A DNA stretch of 64,000 nt from Vibrio alfacsensis (GCF_003544875.1 NZ_CP032093.1:1736001-1800000), one strand, 5' to 3'; shown: positions 1 to 11,651, numbered from the stretch's first letter. The notes: a model not told the origin generated them from the letters alone. Numbers and translations: made by a program.

Positions 1-1
1 C

Positions 2-346
2 GAAGTTGGTAAATCCACTTGGCTACTCGGTCTTGCTGGTATCACTGAGGGTGCAATTCCAATGGCGATTCAAGATCCTATTCGTGTTATTGGCTCTTTC
101 CTACTCGGTTCGGTAGTAACCGGTGCGATGGTTGGCGCTGCAGGAGTAGGCCTTTCAACGCCTGGCGCTGGCATCTTTTCGATGTTCCTTTTACATGATG
201 CAGGTCTAGGCGGGTTGGTTGCTGCTGGCATCTGGTTTGGTTCCGCAATTGTGGGAGCGATAATCTCATCGATCACATTAATCATGTGGCGTACCAACGC
301 GGTAAAGAAGGGCAAATTCGTCACTGAAGCTTCCGCTCAATACTAA
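2..346 (+). CDS. mngA: PTS EIIC component, C-terminal end (probably MngA, mannosylglycerate PTS)
   Basis: The window opens inside this gene; 114 codons of its C-terminus are visible. The frame contains a GITEGAIPMAI-like loop, typical of the fructose-family EIIC membrane domain, followed by Gly/Ala-rich membrane segments and a short basic tail. EIIC forms the membrane channel that imports and phosphorylates a sugar. The next gene is a mannosylglycerate hydrolase, so the likely substrate is 2-O-alpha-mannosyl-D-glycerate, as in the E. coli mngAB pair. The family is clear from sequence; the substrate is inferred from context. The N-terminal EIIA/EIIB domains lie outside the window. Confidence 0.8.
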   Translation, partial: EVGKSTWLLGLAGITEGAIPMAIQDPIRVIGSFLLGSVVTGAMVGAAGVGLSTPGAGIFSMFLLHDAGLGGLVAAGIWFGSAIVGAIISSITLIMWRTNAVKKGKFVTEASAQY

Positions 347-380
347 GTTAGATCACTTATCGATTCGCTCAATTCAAGCT

Positions 381-405
381 TTGGGCGCGGGATTTCTGCG
401 CCCTA
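381..405 (+). other. Intercistronic hairpin between PTS gene and mngB
   Basis: GGGCGC at 383-388 can pair with GCGCCC at 398-403 across a 9-base loop, 37 bases after the PTS stop. No U-run follows, so it looks more like an mRNA-stabilising or attenuating hairpin than a full terminator. Confidence 0.4.
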
Positions 406-502
406 AATATTCGCCGGCAAGCATAAACGCCGCAAAAACGAATAGAAAATAATCAAATTTAAAACAAATTAACGGCAATTATTGCCTAAGACGGTAAAAG
501 TT

Positions 503-3157
503 ATGACTACATCTCGCGTTCATATTACTCCTCACATGCACTGGGATCGTGAATGGTACTTCACTACAGAAGAGTCTCGCATTCTGCTAGTGAACAACAT
601 GGAAGAAATCATGACTCGTCTGGAAAACGATCCAGACTACAAATACTACGTTCTAGACGGTCAAACCGCAGTTCTGGAAGATTACTTCGCAATCAAACCA
701 GAGAACAAAGAGCGCGTACGTGAGCTAGTACAAGCAGGCAAACTGATTGTTGGTCCTTGGTACTCTCAAACGGATACGATGCAAGTATCTGGCGAATCTA
801 TCGTACGTAACATGCTTTACGGATTGCGTGACTGTCTAGCGCTAGGCGAGCCAATGAAGATTGGTTACCTACCAGATTCATTCTCTATGAGCTCTCAGCT
901 GCCAGCTATCTACAACGGTTTCGGCATCAATCGCGCGATGTTCTGGCGTGGTTGTTCAGAGCGTCACGGCACAGATAAAACCGAATTCTTGTGGCAATCA
1001 AACGATGGCAGTGAAGTCTCTGCGCAAGTACTGCCACTGGGCTACGCGATTGGTAAATACCTACCGCAAGACGAAGAAGGTCTGCGCGCACGTCTAGATA
1101 AGTACTTCCCAGTGCTTGAAAAACCGTCGGTAACTAAAGACATCTTACTACCAAACGGTCACGACCAAATGCCTATCCAAAAAGACATCTTCGAGGTGAT
1201 GGATAAGCTACGTGAAATCTACCCAGACAAAGAATTCAAAATGAGCCGCTTTGAAGAAGTGTTCGAGCGTATTGAGGCCGAGCGCGATCAGCTTGATACC
1301 ATCAAAGGCGAGTTCAACGACGGTAAATACATGCGTGTTCACCGTACTATTTCTTCAACGCGTATGGACATCAAACTGATCCACGCAGAAGTAGAAAACA
1401 AGATCGTAAACATTCTTGAGCCACTAGCGTCTATCGCATGGACACTAGGTTTCGAATACCACCACGGTCTAATCGAGAAGATGTGGAAAGAGAGCATGAA
1501 GAACCACGCTCACGACTCGATTGGCTGCTGCTGTTCAGACAAAGTACACGCAGAGATCTTGAACCGTTACATCCTTGCTGACGACATGGCGACCAACCTG
1601 ATCAACTTCTACAAACGTAAGATTGTTGACCACATGCCTGCACGCGAAGGTTGCGACAAGCTAGCACTATTCAACCTATCGCCATACGCTCGTGAAGAAG
1701 TGGTAAACACCACCATCACTATCCGTGCAGAACAGTTCAACTTGTTTGATGAAAACGGCACGCCAGTTGAGTACTTCATCCAAGATCAACGCGTAATCGA
1801 TCCAGGTAAGATTGACCGTCAAATCGTTCACTACGGTAACTACGACCCGTTCATCGAATACGATATTCAAATCAAGCACACTGTGCCAGCGATGGGCTTC
1901 ACTACCCTAAACATTCAAGCGAATGAGAAAGGCACGCAAAAAGTGGCTGAGCAGAAAGCTTTCTCATATGAAAATAGCCTGCTGGAGAACGAATTCTACC
2001 GCATCAACGTCAACCCAAACGGCACTCTAAACATCTTCGACAAAGAGACAGAGCACCTTTACGAACAAGCGCTGCGCATTGAAGACGGCTCTGACGATGG
2101 TGATGAATACGACTACTCGCCTTCTCGTAAAGAGTGGCTACTGTACTCCGACGAATTCGATGCAGAAGTGAATGTGAAGCACGAAGGTTTCCAATCTGTC
2201 GCAACCATCAAGCTACGCATGGACTTGCCTGAGAACCTACAACAACGTGAAGAGCGTACAGGTCAAAACGGTTACCTAGACGTGAACTGCCAAGTGGTTC
2301 TAAAACAAGGTACGCGCCGTATCGAAGTTCGCATGGAGCTGGACAACCAAGCTGACGACCACCGCGTACGCGTATTAGTACCAACACCGTTTGTATCTGA
2401 AACTGTAGTAGCGGATAACCAGTTCGGTTTGATCACTCGCCCAACGAACGATCCAGAAATGGCGAACTGGGAAGCAGACGGCTGGAAAGAAGCGCCAGTG
2501 CCAGTTTACCAGCTAATGAACTTTGCCGCGGTTGAAAACGCACAAGGTGGTATGGCGCTAATGAGCAACGGTCTGCGTGAGTTTGAAGTGATTTCAAGCC
2601 AAGGCAATGAAGAGCGTGACACATTCGCCCTAACCCTTCTGCGCGGTATTGGTGTGTTAGGCAAAGAAGAGTTGTTGCTTCGTCCGGGTCGTCCATCTGG
2701 TATCAAGATCCCGACGCCAGATTCACAAGTACGCGGCAAGATCGTTTGTGAGTTTGCGCTATTCGGTTTCGCGGACGACCACATCGAAGCAAACGTAATG
2801 GCGGCGGCACGCGACAACGTAACTCCAATCCAGTGCTACAACAAGATCCCTTACAACGCGATGAAGCTGAACGTAGGCGAGCAAAACCTACCGCTAACGC
2901 ACAGCTTGCTAAACAAATCGCTAGAAGGTGCAGTATTGAGCGTTCTGAAGAAAGCGGAAGATGAGAACGCATTAATCCTGCGCGTCTACAACCCATCAGA
3001 GAGCGAAGTGATTAACGACACAGTGACGTTTACTTCAGAAATCACGTCATGGAAAGAAACACAACTAGACGAAAAAGTGCTACCAAATAAGATGGACGCG
3101 GCATCGTTCGGCACGCTGAAACCGTGTCAGGTTAAGTCTTTCCAAGTGAAATTCTAA
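503..3157 (+). CDS. mngB: Mannosylglycerate hydrolase / alpha-mannosidase, GH38
   Basis: Glycoside hydrolase family 38 enzyme of 884 residues that would cleave 2-O-(6-phospho-mannosyl)-glycerate to mannose-6-phosphate and glycerate in the cytoplasm. The N-terminus carries the zinc-site HMHWD motif (residues 11-15), and the expected nucleophile Asp lies near residue 125 in GYLPDSF. Long stretches resemble E. coli MngB, including [15 protein letters not shown] and [15 protein letters not shown]. The ATG at 503 is preferred over the in-frame TTG at 482 because the protein then begins directly with SRVHITPH as in its relatives. It follows the PTS gene and precedes manA, which would convert the released mannose-6-phosphate. 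Confidence 0.93.
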   Translation: MTTSRVHITPHMHWDREWYFTTEESRILLVNNMEEIMTRLENDPDYKYYVLDGQTAVLEDYFAIKPENKERVRELVQAGKLIVGPWYSQTDTMQVSGESIVRNMLYGLRDCLALGEPMKIGYLPDSFSMSSQLPAIYNGFGINRAMFWRGCSERHGTDKTEFLWQSNDGSEVSAQVLPLGYAIGKYLPQDEEGLRARLDKYFPVLEKPSVTKDILLPNGHDQMPIQKDIFEVMDKLREIYPDKEFKMSRFEEVFERIEAERDQLDTIKGEFNDGKYMRVHRTISSTRMDIKLIHAEVENKIVNILEPLASIAWTLGFEYHHGLIEKMWKESMKNHAHDSIGCCCSDKVHAEILNRYILADDMATNLINFYKRKIVDHMPAREGCDKLALFNLSPYAREEVVNTTITIRAEQFNLFDENGTPVEYFIQDQRVIDPGKIDRQIVHYGNYDPFIEYDIQIKHTVPAMGFTTLNIQANEKGTQKVAEQKAFSYENSLLENEFYRINVNPNGTLNIFDKETEHLYEQALRIEDGSDDGDEYDYSPSRKEWLLYSDEFDAEVNVKHEGFQSVATIKLRMDLPENLQQREERTGQNGYLDVNCQVVLKQGTRRIEVRMELDNQADDHRVRVLVPTPFVSETVVADNQFGLITRPTNDPEMANWEADGWKEAPVPVYQLMNFAAVENAQGGMALMSNGLREFEVISSQGNEERDTFALTLLRGIGVLGKEELLLRPGRPSGIKIPTPDSQVRGKIVCEFALFGFADDHIEANVMAAARDNVTPIQCYNKIPYNAMKLNVGEQNLPLTHSLLNKSLEGAVLSVLKKAEDENALILRVYNPSESEVINDTVTFTSEITSWKETQLDEKVLPNKMDAASFGTLKPCQVKSFQVKF

Positions 3158-3271
3158 TCCGGTTCTCGGATGAGGTCATCGACTAGATAACCCATCCAAC
3201 GCAGTTCAGGCTTGCTCTCATCGTGGAGCAAGCCTCTCCTCTTCTTTCGTTCCAATCAAGAGAATATCGCT

Positions 3272-4465
3272 ATGCAACACGCTCTATTCAAACTGGACAA
3301 TATGATTCAAAACTACGCTTGGGGCAGCCACACGTCGATTCATGATTTATTCGGCATCGACAACCCAGCGAACGAGCCACAAGCGGAAATCTGGATGGGT
3401 GCTCACCCAAACGGTTGTTCAAAGCTTGCCGACACCAAACAACTCCTGTCAGAGGTCATCAACCAAAACAAAACGCAATCGCTGGGTGATTACACTGCAG
3501 CTCGTTTTGGCGAACTGCCATTCCTATTCAAAGTGCTTGCCGCTGAAACACCGCTGTCTATTCAAGTACACCCTAGTAAGTACAAAGCAGAAATTGGTTT
3601 CGCTCGTGAAAACGAACAAGGTATCCCGCTTAATGCTGCAAACCGTAACTACAAAGATCCAAACCATAAACCGGAGCTGGTTTACGCACTGACATTTTAC
3701 AAAGCGATGAACGGCTTCCGCCCAATTGAGCAGATCTTATCTCTGTTTGAGCAAGCGAACATCACTACTCTAGAGACAGAAATCAATGCACTGAAAGCCA
3801 CACCAAACAGTGACGGTCTTAAAGTATTCTTCTCAGCAATTATGTCTTTAGAAGGCGAGCGCAAACAGCAGGCTTTGAATGAGCTTTACGCAAGCTTAGA
3901 GCGCCCTGCGAAAACTGCCATGGCACGTGAAGCGTATGGTTATATTCAAGACTTCCGTCTGCATTACGCGAACGATATCGGTCTGTTTTCGCCATTGATG
4001 TTGAACACGATTGAACTGGCTCCGGGCGAAGCGATGTTCCTCCATGCGGAAACGCCACACGCCTACGTTCAAGGCACAGGTTTAGAGATCATGGCGAACT
4101 CAGACAACGTGCTGCGCGCTGGCTTAACACCTAAGTACATCGACGTAGCTGAGCTTATCGACAATACCATCTTCAAAGCGATTGACCCAGAACAGATCAA
4201 GTTCGCGCCGGTAAATAAACAAGGCAAGCTTAGCTACCCAATTCCAGTGGATGACTTCGGGTTTGAAGTGATGGCTGTTGAAGGCACAGCAACGACTCAA
4301 TTCGTGCGTAGCGCAGAGATTTTGTTTTGTATCGAAGGGGAAATCTCGGTTTCTAGCCAAGACGATCACATCACATTGAAAGCGGGTGAATCGGTATTCG
4401 TCTGCAGCAACTCAGTGAAGTACGTTTGCCAAGGTCACGGTACCTTAGCTCGCGCCTTTAACTGA
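3272..4465 (+). CDS. manA: Mannose-6-phosphate isomerase, class I
   Basis: Zinc-dependent isomerase of 397 residues interconverting mannose-6-phosphate and fructose-6-phosphate. The family signature QVHPSK (residues 98-103) holds metal ligands, and a second cupin-like part contains HAETPHAYVQGTGLEIMANS followed by SDNVLRAGLT. ATG 3272 is chosen because AAGAGA lies about 8 bases upstream and the protein starts with the usual MQHALFKLDN; an open frame extends back to 3212 without family similarity. It closes the mng operon: PTS uptake, hydrolysis by MngB, then entry into glycolysis through ManA. The terminator at 4586 ends the unit. Confidence 0.93.
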   Translation: MQHALFKLDNMIQNYAWGSHTSIHDLFGIDNPANEPQAEIWMGAHPNGCSKLADTKQLLSEVINQNKTQSLGDYTAARFGELPFLFKVLAAETPLSIQVHPSKYKAEIGFARENEQGIPLNAANRNYKDPNHKPELVYALTFYKAMNGFRPIEQILSLFEQANITTLETEINALKATPNSDGLKVFFSAIMSLEGERKQQALNELYASLERPAKTAMAREAYGYIQDFRLHYANDIGLFSPLMLNTIELAPGEAMFLHAETPHAYVQGTGLEIMANSDNVLRAGLTPKYIDVAELIDNTIFKAIDPEQIKFAPVNKQGKLSYPIPVDDFGFEVMAVEGTATTQFVRSAEILFCIEGEISVSSQDDHITLKAGESVFVCSNSVKYVCQGHGTLARAFN

Positions 4466-4585
4466 TCAGAAAAAAACTGACAGCTTATTGGATAAGCCCC
4501 CTGCCCTCTAGTAAGTATGCTCCTAACTTTGGTTTTCTGAATTTTGGTTTGCCGAATTTTGTCAGTGGTTGAGCAAAAACCGTTT

Positions 4586-4618
4586 GCCAAAACTTTCATT
4601 TAGAGTTTTGGCTTTTTT
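4586..4618 (+). terminator. Rho-independent terminator after manA
   Basis: GCCAAAACT (4586-4594) pairs perfectly with AGTTTTGGC (4604-4612) and is followed by TTTTTT. Confidence 0.85.
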
Positions 4619-5243
4619 ATTACTCACTTGGTGATTAATTCAAATGCGATTTTAAGTCCACATTTATATTCTAACTCTAGGGAGAAAAATTCATTCTACC
4701 CACCGCTTTAATAAAAGCGTTTTTCAAACCTTATTTTCCATAAAAATACGCCACTCGCACTTAACAAGTAATGAACGAACAAATCACATTTTACTCACAT
4801 TCACTATTCAAAACACACTAATGAATTACTCAACAATGTCTAAGAAGTTTTGGCTTGTTTATACGAAGAAAGATAATGATAACGTGACATCTGTCGATAT
4901 TTGCGCATCGATACAAAGTTATATTCACTTCCATCAAGGTATTGATGAGATTAATTAATAAAACGCACCGAGTATTGACGATAACTATGAGATAGTTCCC
5001 GTTACTCATACAATCATGGGAATCGTGTTTACGTATCGCCTGTTTAAATAAAATAGCCGGTCGTTCAATGATTAATTATCTACCCAAACGAACTAACTAC
5101 TAACTACTAACTACTCAAATCTAGCGATATAACAAGCTAATATAAAGCATAGCGATACTAAAATAGTATTGTAATTTTAGACACTAAAATCGTATTTCCA
5201 TAACCTGTAGTATTTTCACCTTTTCGCCTAAATTGCTGATAAA
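4619..5243. other. AT-rich intergenic region
   Basis: No gene is recognisable in these 625 bases. The region is AT-rich and holds a heptamer tandem repeat (5094-5114). It separates the mng operon from the broken LacI/GGDEF/EAL gene and presumably contains that gene's promoter; no convincing operator was picked out. Confidence 0.6.
5094..5114. repeat. Heptanucleotide tandem repeat (TAACTAC)x3
   Basis: Three exact copies of TAACTAC lie in tandem upstream of the broken sensor gene. Confidence 0.85.
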
Positions 5244-8200
5244 ATGAATAAAAAGTACAGTTAAGCGCCCAACTATCGGTATCATTTTACCAATGTTGAG
5301 TGGGTTTTATATGGGGGAGATTAACGCAACGCTGCGCCAAATGGCCAAACAGCATGGGGTTAACTTAATTTTCATTCGCAGTGGCCATCGCCGAGACTTC
5401 GAACTACAAATCGCGCTCGATCATTTAGATGCGTTAATGATAGTTCTCCATTCTGCTTCGAATCATTTAGTTAAAGCTGCGCTGAGCAAACACATTCCGG
5501 TCCTTTCTCTAGGTGCAAGTTACGCCCCTCTGGAGGTGGAACAGTTTATTAGTGTCCAAAGTGATGGTGTTTACGCGCTATATCGTTGGCTACGGGACCA
5601 AGGCCATCAGAATATCGGATTTTGTGGAGATCTCTCCGTCAATGATGTTCGTTCTCGTTTTAAAGCATTTCAACAAGCAATCACTGACTATGATGGTGTT
5701 TTTGACCCCAATGATTTTTTTAGTGTTAGCAACTGCTCTTTAGCTGGAGGTCGAGAGGCCGCCGTCGAGTTTATCAAGCGAGGTTCAACGTGCACAGCCG
5801 TTATTTGCGCAACCGACCACAATGCAATAGGGATGATAGAACAACTTAAGCATCGGAATATCGTCGTACCCCAAGATGTCGCTATCGTTGGCATTGATAA
5901 CGTGTTCTTTGGTCTACAAATTGAACCACCATTAACCACCGTCGATCAACAACTAGAACGATTAACTCGCTGCGCTTTTGAACGTGCAGTCGAACGTATT
6001 CGCGGCGATGCATTCTCTAGTCAAATTAATCAAATTCCACAAAACTGATCATTAGACAGTCTTGTTGCCACTCTAAACCAAAATATAAATCAAATGAATC
6101 TCACGAATCTATTCGACATGAGTTACTCGACGTAGGGGACGTTCACCGATTGAAGTTTTCGAGAACTTTTACTCACAAGCGCAGAACGGTTTTCACTCTA
6201 TTCTTGATGCGCAAAGTCTCTACGGAAACAAACTCGATTGGGCTTGCCTTGCACACTGTAACCTCAAAAATTACAACATTAAGCATTGGGTGGAGCAAGG
6301 AATGACAAAGCCCATAGAATATAATGAAGAGCAGCAAAACTGCGACATTCACCATTACCCACCACTAGAAAACCGGGACCACTTTGCGGCCACAATCATA
6401 CCTATTGCGACTGGCAAGAAGAACCGTTGGCAGCTCCTTACCGTAGTAGACTCACTGTCTGATCAACAAAATATCGGCACTCAATCTTTATTCAATAATT
6501 ATCTAGACATGCTCTCGCTCTCTATTGAAAGAGATTTGCTCCTTAACACCAGCACCCTCAGACAAAAAAATGCACAGCAACTACTTCAACAATTAGAAGT
6601 GGTTTCCAATAGCTCCAATGATGGGATTTGGGATTGGGATCTAATAAGTAACAAATTGCGATGGAACAATCGCCTGATCAAAATGCTTGATCACGAAAAT
6701 ATAGACCATAAACAAGTGAGTGATTGCGACCAGTTATTCCGATTCATCCACCCTGATGACATAAGTGATCTAGAAGACAGTATCCATGCGCATCTAATGG
6801 AAGAAGTACCATTCAAAACAAGTTTTCGCATTCGCAAACGTGATAGAAGCTATATTTGGGTCCAAGCGAGTGGATCTGCAGTGCGTAATGCACAAGGCCT
6901 TGCGGTACGCTTTATTGGTTCGATGACGGATATCACGGAGCAACGTGAAAACTCAGAAAAAATCCATCATATGGCTTATTTTGACGCCCTCACCGGCCTT
7001 GCAAATCGTCGAAAGGTTATTGAACAGATCACCGAGCACATAAAGAAATACCCTGAAAGGCCAAGAGCCGTCATGATGATGGACCTCAACCGTTTTAAAA
7101 TGATAAATGACTCTTTGGTCACCATATTGGCGATGCAGTTCTGTGTCATGTTTCTAAGGAGATACAGAGGAGCTGGATGAATCGCACGTAATCGCTCGTC
7201 TTGGTGGTGATGAATTTTTGTTTTTCTGCAATGCAAGTAATGTTGAACAAGCTAATCACTTCGCGAGTAAAATTCTAAAAGCGGTTGAAAAACCGATGAT
7301 TCATGAAGAGGTCGAGTTGATAAGTCAAGGGAGTTTAGGGATCTCTTTCTACCCATTCAACGGTAAAACACCCGAAGAGTTGATCAAAAATGCGGATATT
7401 GCAATGTATCGAGCCAAGCAGCAGGGCATTCAAAAAGTGATGCATTACCACGACGCAATGAACTCCTCAACACCAAGCTTAATAAAACTTGAAAATCACT
7501 TAAAACGAGCAGTCAAAAATCATGACCTTCAGGTATTCTATCAGCCTCAAGTGTGTCAAAAAACACACCGAGTTGTAGCAGTCGAAGCCTTGGCCCGTTG
7601 GCAAAGTGAGGTATTGGGCAACGTTCCACCAGTTCAGTTTATTAAAGTGGCGGAAGACGGTGGATTCATCCATAAACTTGGAAACAATATATTAAATAAA
7701 ATTTGCCAAGACGTATACTCTTCTCAATGGTTACGCTCAATGACTCAGATATCAGTCAATATTAGCGCTAAGCAATTGATTCAAAAATTTCGCAGATGAC
7801 TTTATTCAAACAATCCTTAGTTATGGTCTCACTTTATCAAAGTTTTGTATTGAAATAACCGAAACGGCAGCCATCAGTGATTATGACTTGTGTGTTCATT
7901 CTTTAAAAATACTAAGAAAAGGGGAATAAACGTATCATTAGATGATTTTGGTACGGGGTTTTCTTCTTTATCACTACTAAAACAACTACCGCTAGATGAA
8001 GTAAAAATCGACCGTTCATTTATCGCAGATATAACTAGAGATCAATCAAGCCTAGACTTTGTTTCAACCATGGTCTCGATGATAAAAAGTTTAGGATATC
8101 GGGTTGTTGCAGAGGGTATTGAGACCGAAAACCATGCTACAAGTATAAATAAGCTTGGCGTAGACCTACTCCAAGGATTCTACTTCAATAAACCTTTACC

Positions 8201-8264
8201 ACTAGAACAGTTACAGAATAACAACAGTTGTATCGCTAAACACTATTCCAATAGTTCGGGTTAG
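5244..8264 (+). pseudogene. LacI-type sensor / PAS / GGDEF / EAL c-di-GMP protein, multiply frameshifted
   Basis: One large gene of about 1000 codons read in several frames. Order: a LacI/PBP-like sugar-sensing domain without DNA-binding HTH (KRPTIGIILP at about 5263 to 6035), a linker starting PTKLIIRQSC, a GAF-like stretch, PAS with PAC (about 6590-6950), GGDEF (motif GGDEF at 7203-7217) and EAL (VEALARW, then LDDFGTGFSSL and VAEGIE). It would both sense a ligand and make or degrade c-di-GMP. ATG 5244 reaches the LacI frame only if one A of the run at 5250-5254 is dropped. Further breaks lie near 6037, 6140, 7118, 7175, 7790 and 7915, most in short homopolymers. It may be a true pseudogene or a victim of sequencing error. 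Confidence 0.8.
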
Positions 8265-8302
8265 TTTTGTAGTAGGTCAATGTAAGAAAATTGATGCCAC
8301 TT

Positions 8303-8641
8303 TTAGTTAATCACAAGGGTGGCTATTTCCTCTTCTCTCAACTCAAGCATCCTTTTATGGATTTGCCTTGCATTTTTAAGAGCGATTATCGGATACTTGC
8401 CAATACGAATACGTTTGTTTTTGCGGTTAAATCTGCAACGATATTGAAATGTGATGTTTGCTTTTGGTGATATTTTCGCAATCAGTCCTTTACCACCATT
8501 CAGTTTTGCTGGGCCGTCATATTCACTTAACTTCGTAGTAGCTTTTAATTGCTTGTCTGTGATGCTCAAGGAATTCCCCTTAGATTTGGACGTAGCATTC
8601 ACAAAAATTGGACGCACATTTGGACGCAAATGAAAATGCAA
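8303..8641 (-). pseudogene. N-terminal stub of a P4-type tyrosine integrase
   Basis: About 112 codons resembling the N-terminal arm-binding domain (DUF4102) of phage/island integrases: LSITDKQLKA followed by a glycine-rich GLIAKISP segment, FQYRCRFNRKNKRIRIGKYP and LKNARQ. The core-binding and catalytic domains (R...HxxR...Y) are missing; the frame stops after the arm domain and the DNA beyond it encodes the EAL protein on the other strand. It is probably a relic of a lost genomic island. No tRNA gene was found beside it. The first residues (MHFHLRPN) may not be the native start. Confidence 0.75.
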
Positions 8642-8748
8642 AATGCTTCAAAACAATAAAAACCCCAGTAAAAAACAGCACATCAAGTAACACTAATCTA
8701 CTGATAAAAAGGACTGTTTTGAAAGATAACGAACGAACAGTGAAAACT

Positions 8749-10167
8749 ATGAACAATTCAGAACAACCGACATTCTTTTTCTTTGACTATGAGACTTGGG
8801 GAACAAGCCCAGCCAAAGATCGCCCTAGCCAATTTGCTGGCGTTCGTACAGATGAGAACTTTAATATCATTGGCGAACCTTTAGTGATGTACTGCCGACC
8901 ACCCGCGGATTACCTCCCATCTCCAGAGGCCGCTTTGATTACCGGTATTTCACCGCAAAAAGCGATGCAAGAGGGCCTTTCTGAGCCTGAATTTATTGCT
9001 AAAATTCACGCTGAGCTCTCTAAGCCAAATACCACAAGTCTTGGATACAACAGCATTCGTTTCGATGACGAAGTCACCCGTTATACCTGTTACCGAAACT
9101 TTATCGACCCTTATGCATGGAGTTGGCAAAATGGTAACTCGCGCTGGGACTTACTCGATGTTATGCGTGCTTGTCACGCTTTGCGTCCTGAAGGCGTGGA
9201 GTGGCCAGAAAACGAAGAGGGCTTTACGAGCTTTAAGCTAGAGCATTTATCAGTGGCAAATGGCATTGAACACAGCAATGCCCATGATGCAATGGCAGAT
9301 GTCATCGCTACCATTGAAATGGCCAAAAAAGTCAAAGCCGCACAGCCTAAGTTTTTCGACTACTTCTACTCAATGCGCCACAAGCGTAAACTTAATGAGT
9401 TAGTCGATATCGTCAACATGACGCCATTAATGCACGTTTCTGGCATGTTAGGGCGGGAGTGTCAGTACACCAGTTGGATTGTGCCTGTCGCTTGGCACCC
9501 AACCAATAATAATGCGGTTATCACGATTGATTTGGCAAAAGATCCTCAACCCATTCTTGAGCTGTCGGCAGAAGAGTTACACCAGCGCTTATACACCAAA
9601 CGTGAAGAATTAGGCGGTCAACTGCCTGTGCCGGTAAAACTTGTTCATTTAAACAAGTGCCCTATTCTTGCTCCGGCGAAAACGCTGACGGCCGAAAATG
9701 CCGAATCCATTGGCATTGATCGTCAGAGATGTCTTGATAACCTTGCCTTGCTGCGCCAACACCCGGAAATTCGTGAGAAGCTCATCAACCTATTCTCTAT
9801 TGAGCGTCAGTTTGAAAAAAGTGATGATGTCGATACACAGCTTTATGACGGTTTCTTCTCACCCGCCGATCGTGCAGCAATGGACATCATTCGCGAAACT
9901 GATCCTATCAATCTCGCGGCACTTGATATCGAATTTGGCGATAAACGCATAAAACCCTTGCTATTTCGCTACCGAGCACGTCATTATCCAAACACGTTAG
10001 ATGAACAAGAACAAAGACGCTGGACGCTCCATTGTCGTGACGTTTTCGAAAGCCAAATCGAAGAGTACATGCTTAATTTAGAAACTTAGTTCACGAACAT
10101 GAAAGTGACGAAAAAGATAGCAATACTAAAATCAGTCTATCGTTATGTAGAGAGTCTAGCCTCATAA
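8749..10167 (+). CDS. sbcB: Exodeoxyribonuclease I
   Basis: 3'-5' single-strand DNA exonuclease acting in recombination and mismatch repair. The DEDD exonuclease domain starts with DYETWG (Asp13, Glu15), continues with [21 protein letters not shown] and [11 protein letters not shown], and is followed by the SH3-like and helical domains as in E. coli SbcB. The open frame stops at 10089, about 25 codons early; the missing tail ([10 protein letters not shown], then [16 protein letters not shown]) is present in other frames up to the stop at 10165-10167. One base is missing after GAA near 10083 and one extra A lies in the run near 10112. With both repaired the protein has 472 residues, matching the family length. 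ATG 8749 is chosen by similarity; its ribosome binding site is weak. Confidence 0.9.
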
Positions 10168-10182
10168 CTTCTTTCCTTATTC

Positions 10183-10204
10183 AAGCGCACTTTCGGGTGT
10201 GCTT
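10183..10204 (+). terminator. Hairpin terminator after sbcB
   Basis: AAGCGCAC (10183-10190) pairs with GTGTGCTT (10197-10204), with one G-T pair, followed by a T-rich stretch. It sits 15 bases after the repaired sbcB stop and 22 bases before lrgA. Confidence 0.6.
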
Positions 10205-10225
10205 GTTGTTTTATATGCTGTCAAA

Positions 10226-10600
10226 ATGATTAAAAACCGACTTTTACAACTGATCCATTTGCTCATCTCCTTTGCATTAATTATGGGAGCACTTGGTATC
10301 GGTAACACCATCCAAACATTTACTGGCATTTCCGTTCCTGGCAGTGTCCTAGGAATGCTTGTCCTCTTTTTATCCATGGCTCTTGGACTTGTTAAAGTAG
10401 AATGGGTCAAACCGGGCGCCACACTTTTTATCCGCTACATGATCCTTTTGTTTGTCCCGATCAGTGTTGGCCTAATGCAACACTTCGATATGTTGATTGC
10501 CAATGCACTTCCTATCTTTGCGAGTGCCGTAGGTGGATCGCTCATTGTGTTAGTCAGCCTTGCTTGGTTCCTGGATTATTTGCTAAAGGAGAAAAACTAA
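10226..10600 (+). CDS. CidA/LrgA family holin-like membrane protein
   Basis: Small hydrophobic protein of 124 residues with four predicted membrane segments. The family is recognised by [21 protein letters not shown] and the following [11 protein letters not shown]. CidA/LrgA proteins pair with CidB/LrgB; they are described as holin-like regulators of murein hydrolases and, in several bacteria, as exporters of small metabolites such as pyruvate. ATG 10226 (MIKNRLLQ) is preferred to the open frame from 10199, which would start inside the terminator stem. It overlaps nothing and is followed after one base by the partner gene, so the two form an operon. Confidence 0.85.
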   Translation: MIKNRLLQLIHLLISFALIMGALGIGNTIQTFTGISVPGSVLGMLVLFLSMALGLVKVEWVKPGATLFIRYMILLFVPISVGLMQHFDMLIANALPIFASAVGGSLIVLVSLAWFLDYLLKEKN

Positions 10601-10601
10601 T

Positions 10602-11275
10602 ATGTGGTTAATTGTCACTATTGTTGTTTCTTCGTAGCTCGCCAAATTGCAATCAAAGTGAACAATCCGATTGCCAATCCGCTATTAATTAGTATCGCGG
10701 TGTTGATCCCATTGCTTATGTTTCTCAACGTTCCATTTGAAACATACTACGCGGACAATGAATACATTAGCTTCCTGCTGCAACCAGCAGTCGTCGCTCT
10801 TGCCTATCCACTTTACGAACAATTACCCCAAATCAAGGCCAATTGGCGCATCATCGCGCTCGCTTGTACGCTGGGCAGTGTGATGTCAATGCTAACCGCA
10901 ACACTCATCGCTGTTGCCTTTAAAGCAGATATCAGCTTAATCGCAAGTCTTGTTGGTAAATCCGTGACGACGCCTATCGCAATGGAAATTTCAAGTCATC
11001 TTGGGGAAGCGGCCGTTGCGGCAATCCTCGTTCTCATTGTGGGTTTGTTTGGGGCAATTCTGGCTTACCCAATATTCAATCTTATCGGAATTAAGCACCC
11101 TATCGCTCGAGGCCTGACTATGGGCACGGTTTCACATGCCTTAGGAACCGCGACGTGCGCTGAGAAACAGCCAGGAGATGCCGCGTTCTCATCTCTTGCT
11201 CTCGTGTTATGTGGCATCATCACTTCGATTCTTGCCCCTAGCTTCTTTGCTTTAGCGGTGTGGTTATCCCAATAA
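10602..11275 (+). CDS. CidB/LrgB family membrane protein (5' frameshift)
   Basis: Partner of the preceding LrgA-like gene, about 224 residues with many membrane segments. Family features are SLVGKSVTTPIAMEIS and GLTMGTVSHALGTATC. A good ribosome binding site (AAAGGAG) precedes ATG 10602, but that frame meets TAG after 11 codons; dropping-in one T in the run near 10622 restores MWLIVTIVVFFVARQ. The rest is open from a GTG at 10604. Either a base was lost or the gene starts at this GTG with an abnormal N-terminus. The total length becomes a multiple of three when one base is added, which supports a single one-base loss. Confidence 0.8.
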
Positions 11276-11651
11276 TCACTCCTTGGTTTTCTATATGCCC
11301 GAGTTGGTTCTCACCCTTGGGCATCCTCACTCTCCTCCCAAAATAGCGAAATCCAACTCTATTTCTCCTTAAAATTCGCAATATGCACGAAAGTTGATAT
11401 GGTTATTTGTAGGGCTGCATAATACCAATCCCTGTCAAAACGTTTTATTCAAAGGATTATCAAGCTTGATAATGTGTTTCTGACTTACTGTGATAGGCAT
11501 AACATTTCACTTCTGTGCAATCGAATACATGTGTGAGTTCACTCTAATTATGCAAATGTTATTAACATTACACGCATTAACGTGATCTAAAGCACGGAAC
11601 ATTTTCACTTTTCGCATAGAATAACTGTCCATGCAATAACAAGGATTCAAC
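11276..11651. other. Intergenic region with cdd promoter
   Basis: No gene was found in these 376 bases. The right half should contain the cdd promoter and holds a CRP-like site at 11581-11596. Confidence 0.6.
11581..11596. promoter_or_regulatory. Candidate CRP site upstream of cdd
   Basis: CGTGATCTAAAGCACG fits the TGTGA-N6-TCACA pattern in most positions and lies 56 bases before cdd, a gene under CRP/CytR control in E. coli. Confidence 0.45.

Noticed and set aside
5248..5295. LacI-type repressor starting at 5293
   Set aside because: The DNA-binding HTH is missing and the similarity starts upstream of 5293; it is the sensor part of the larger broken gene, not a repressor.
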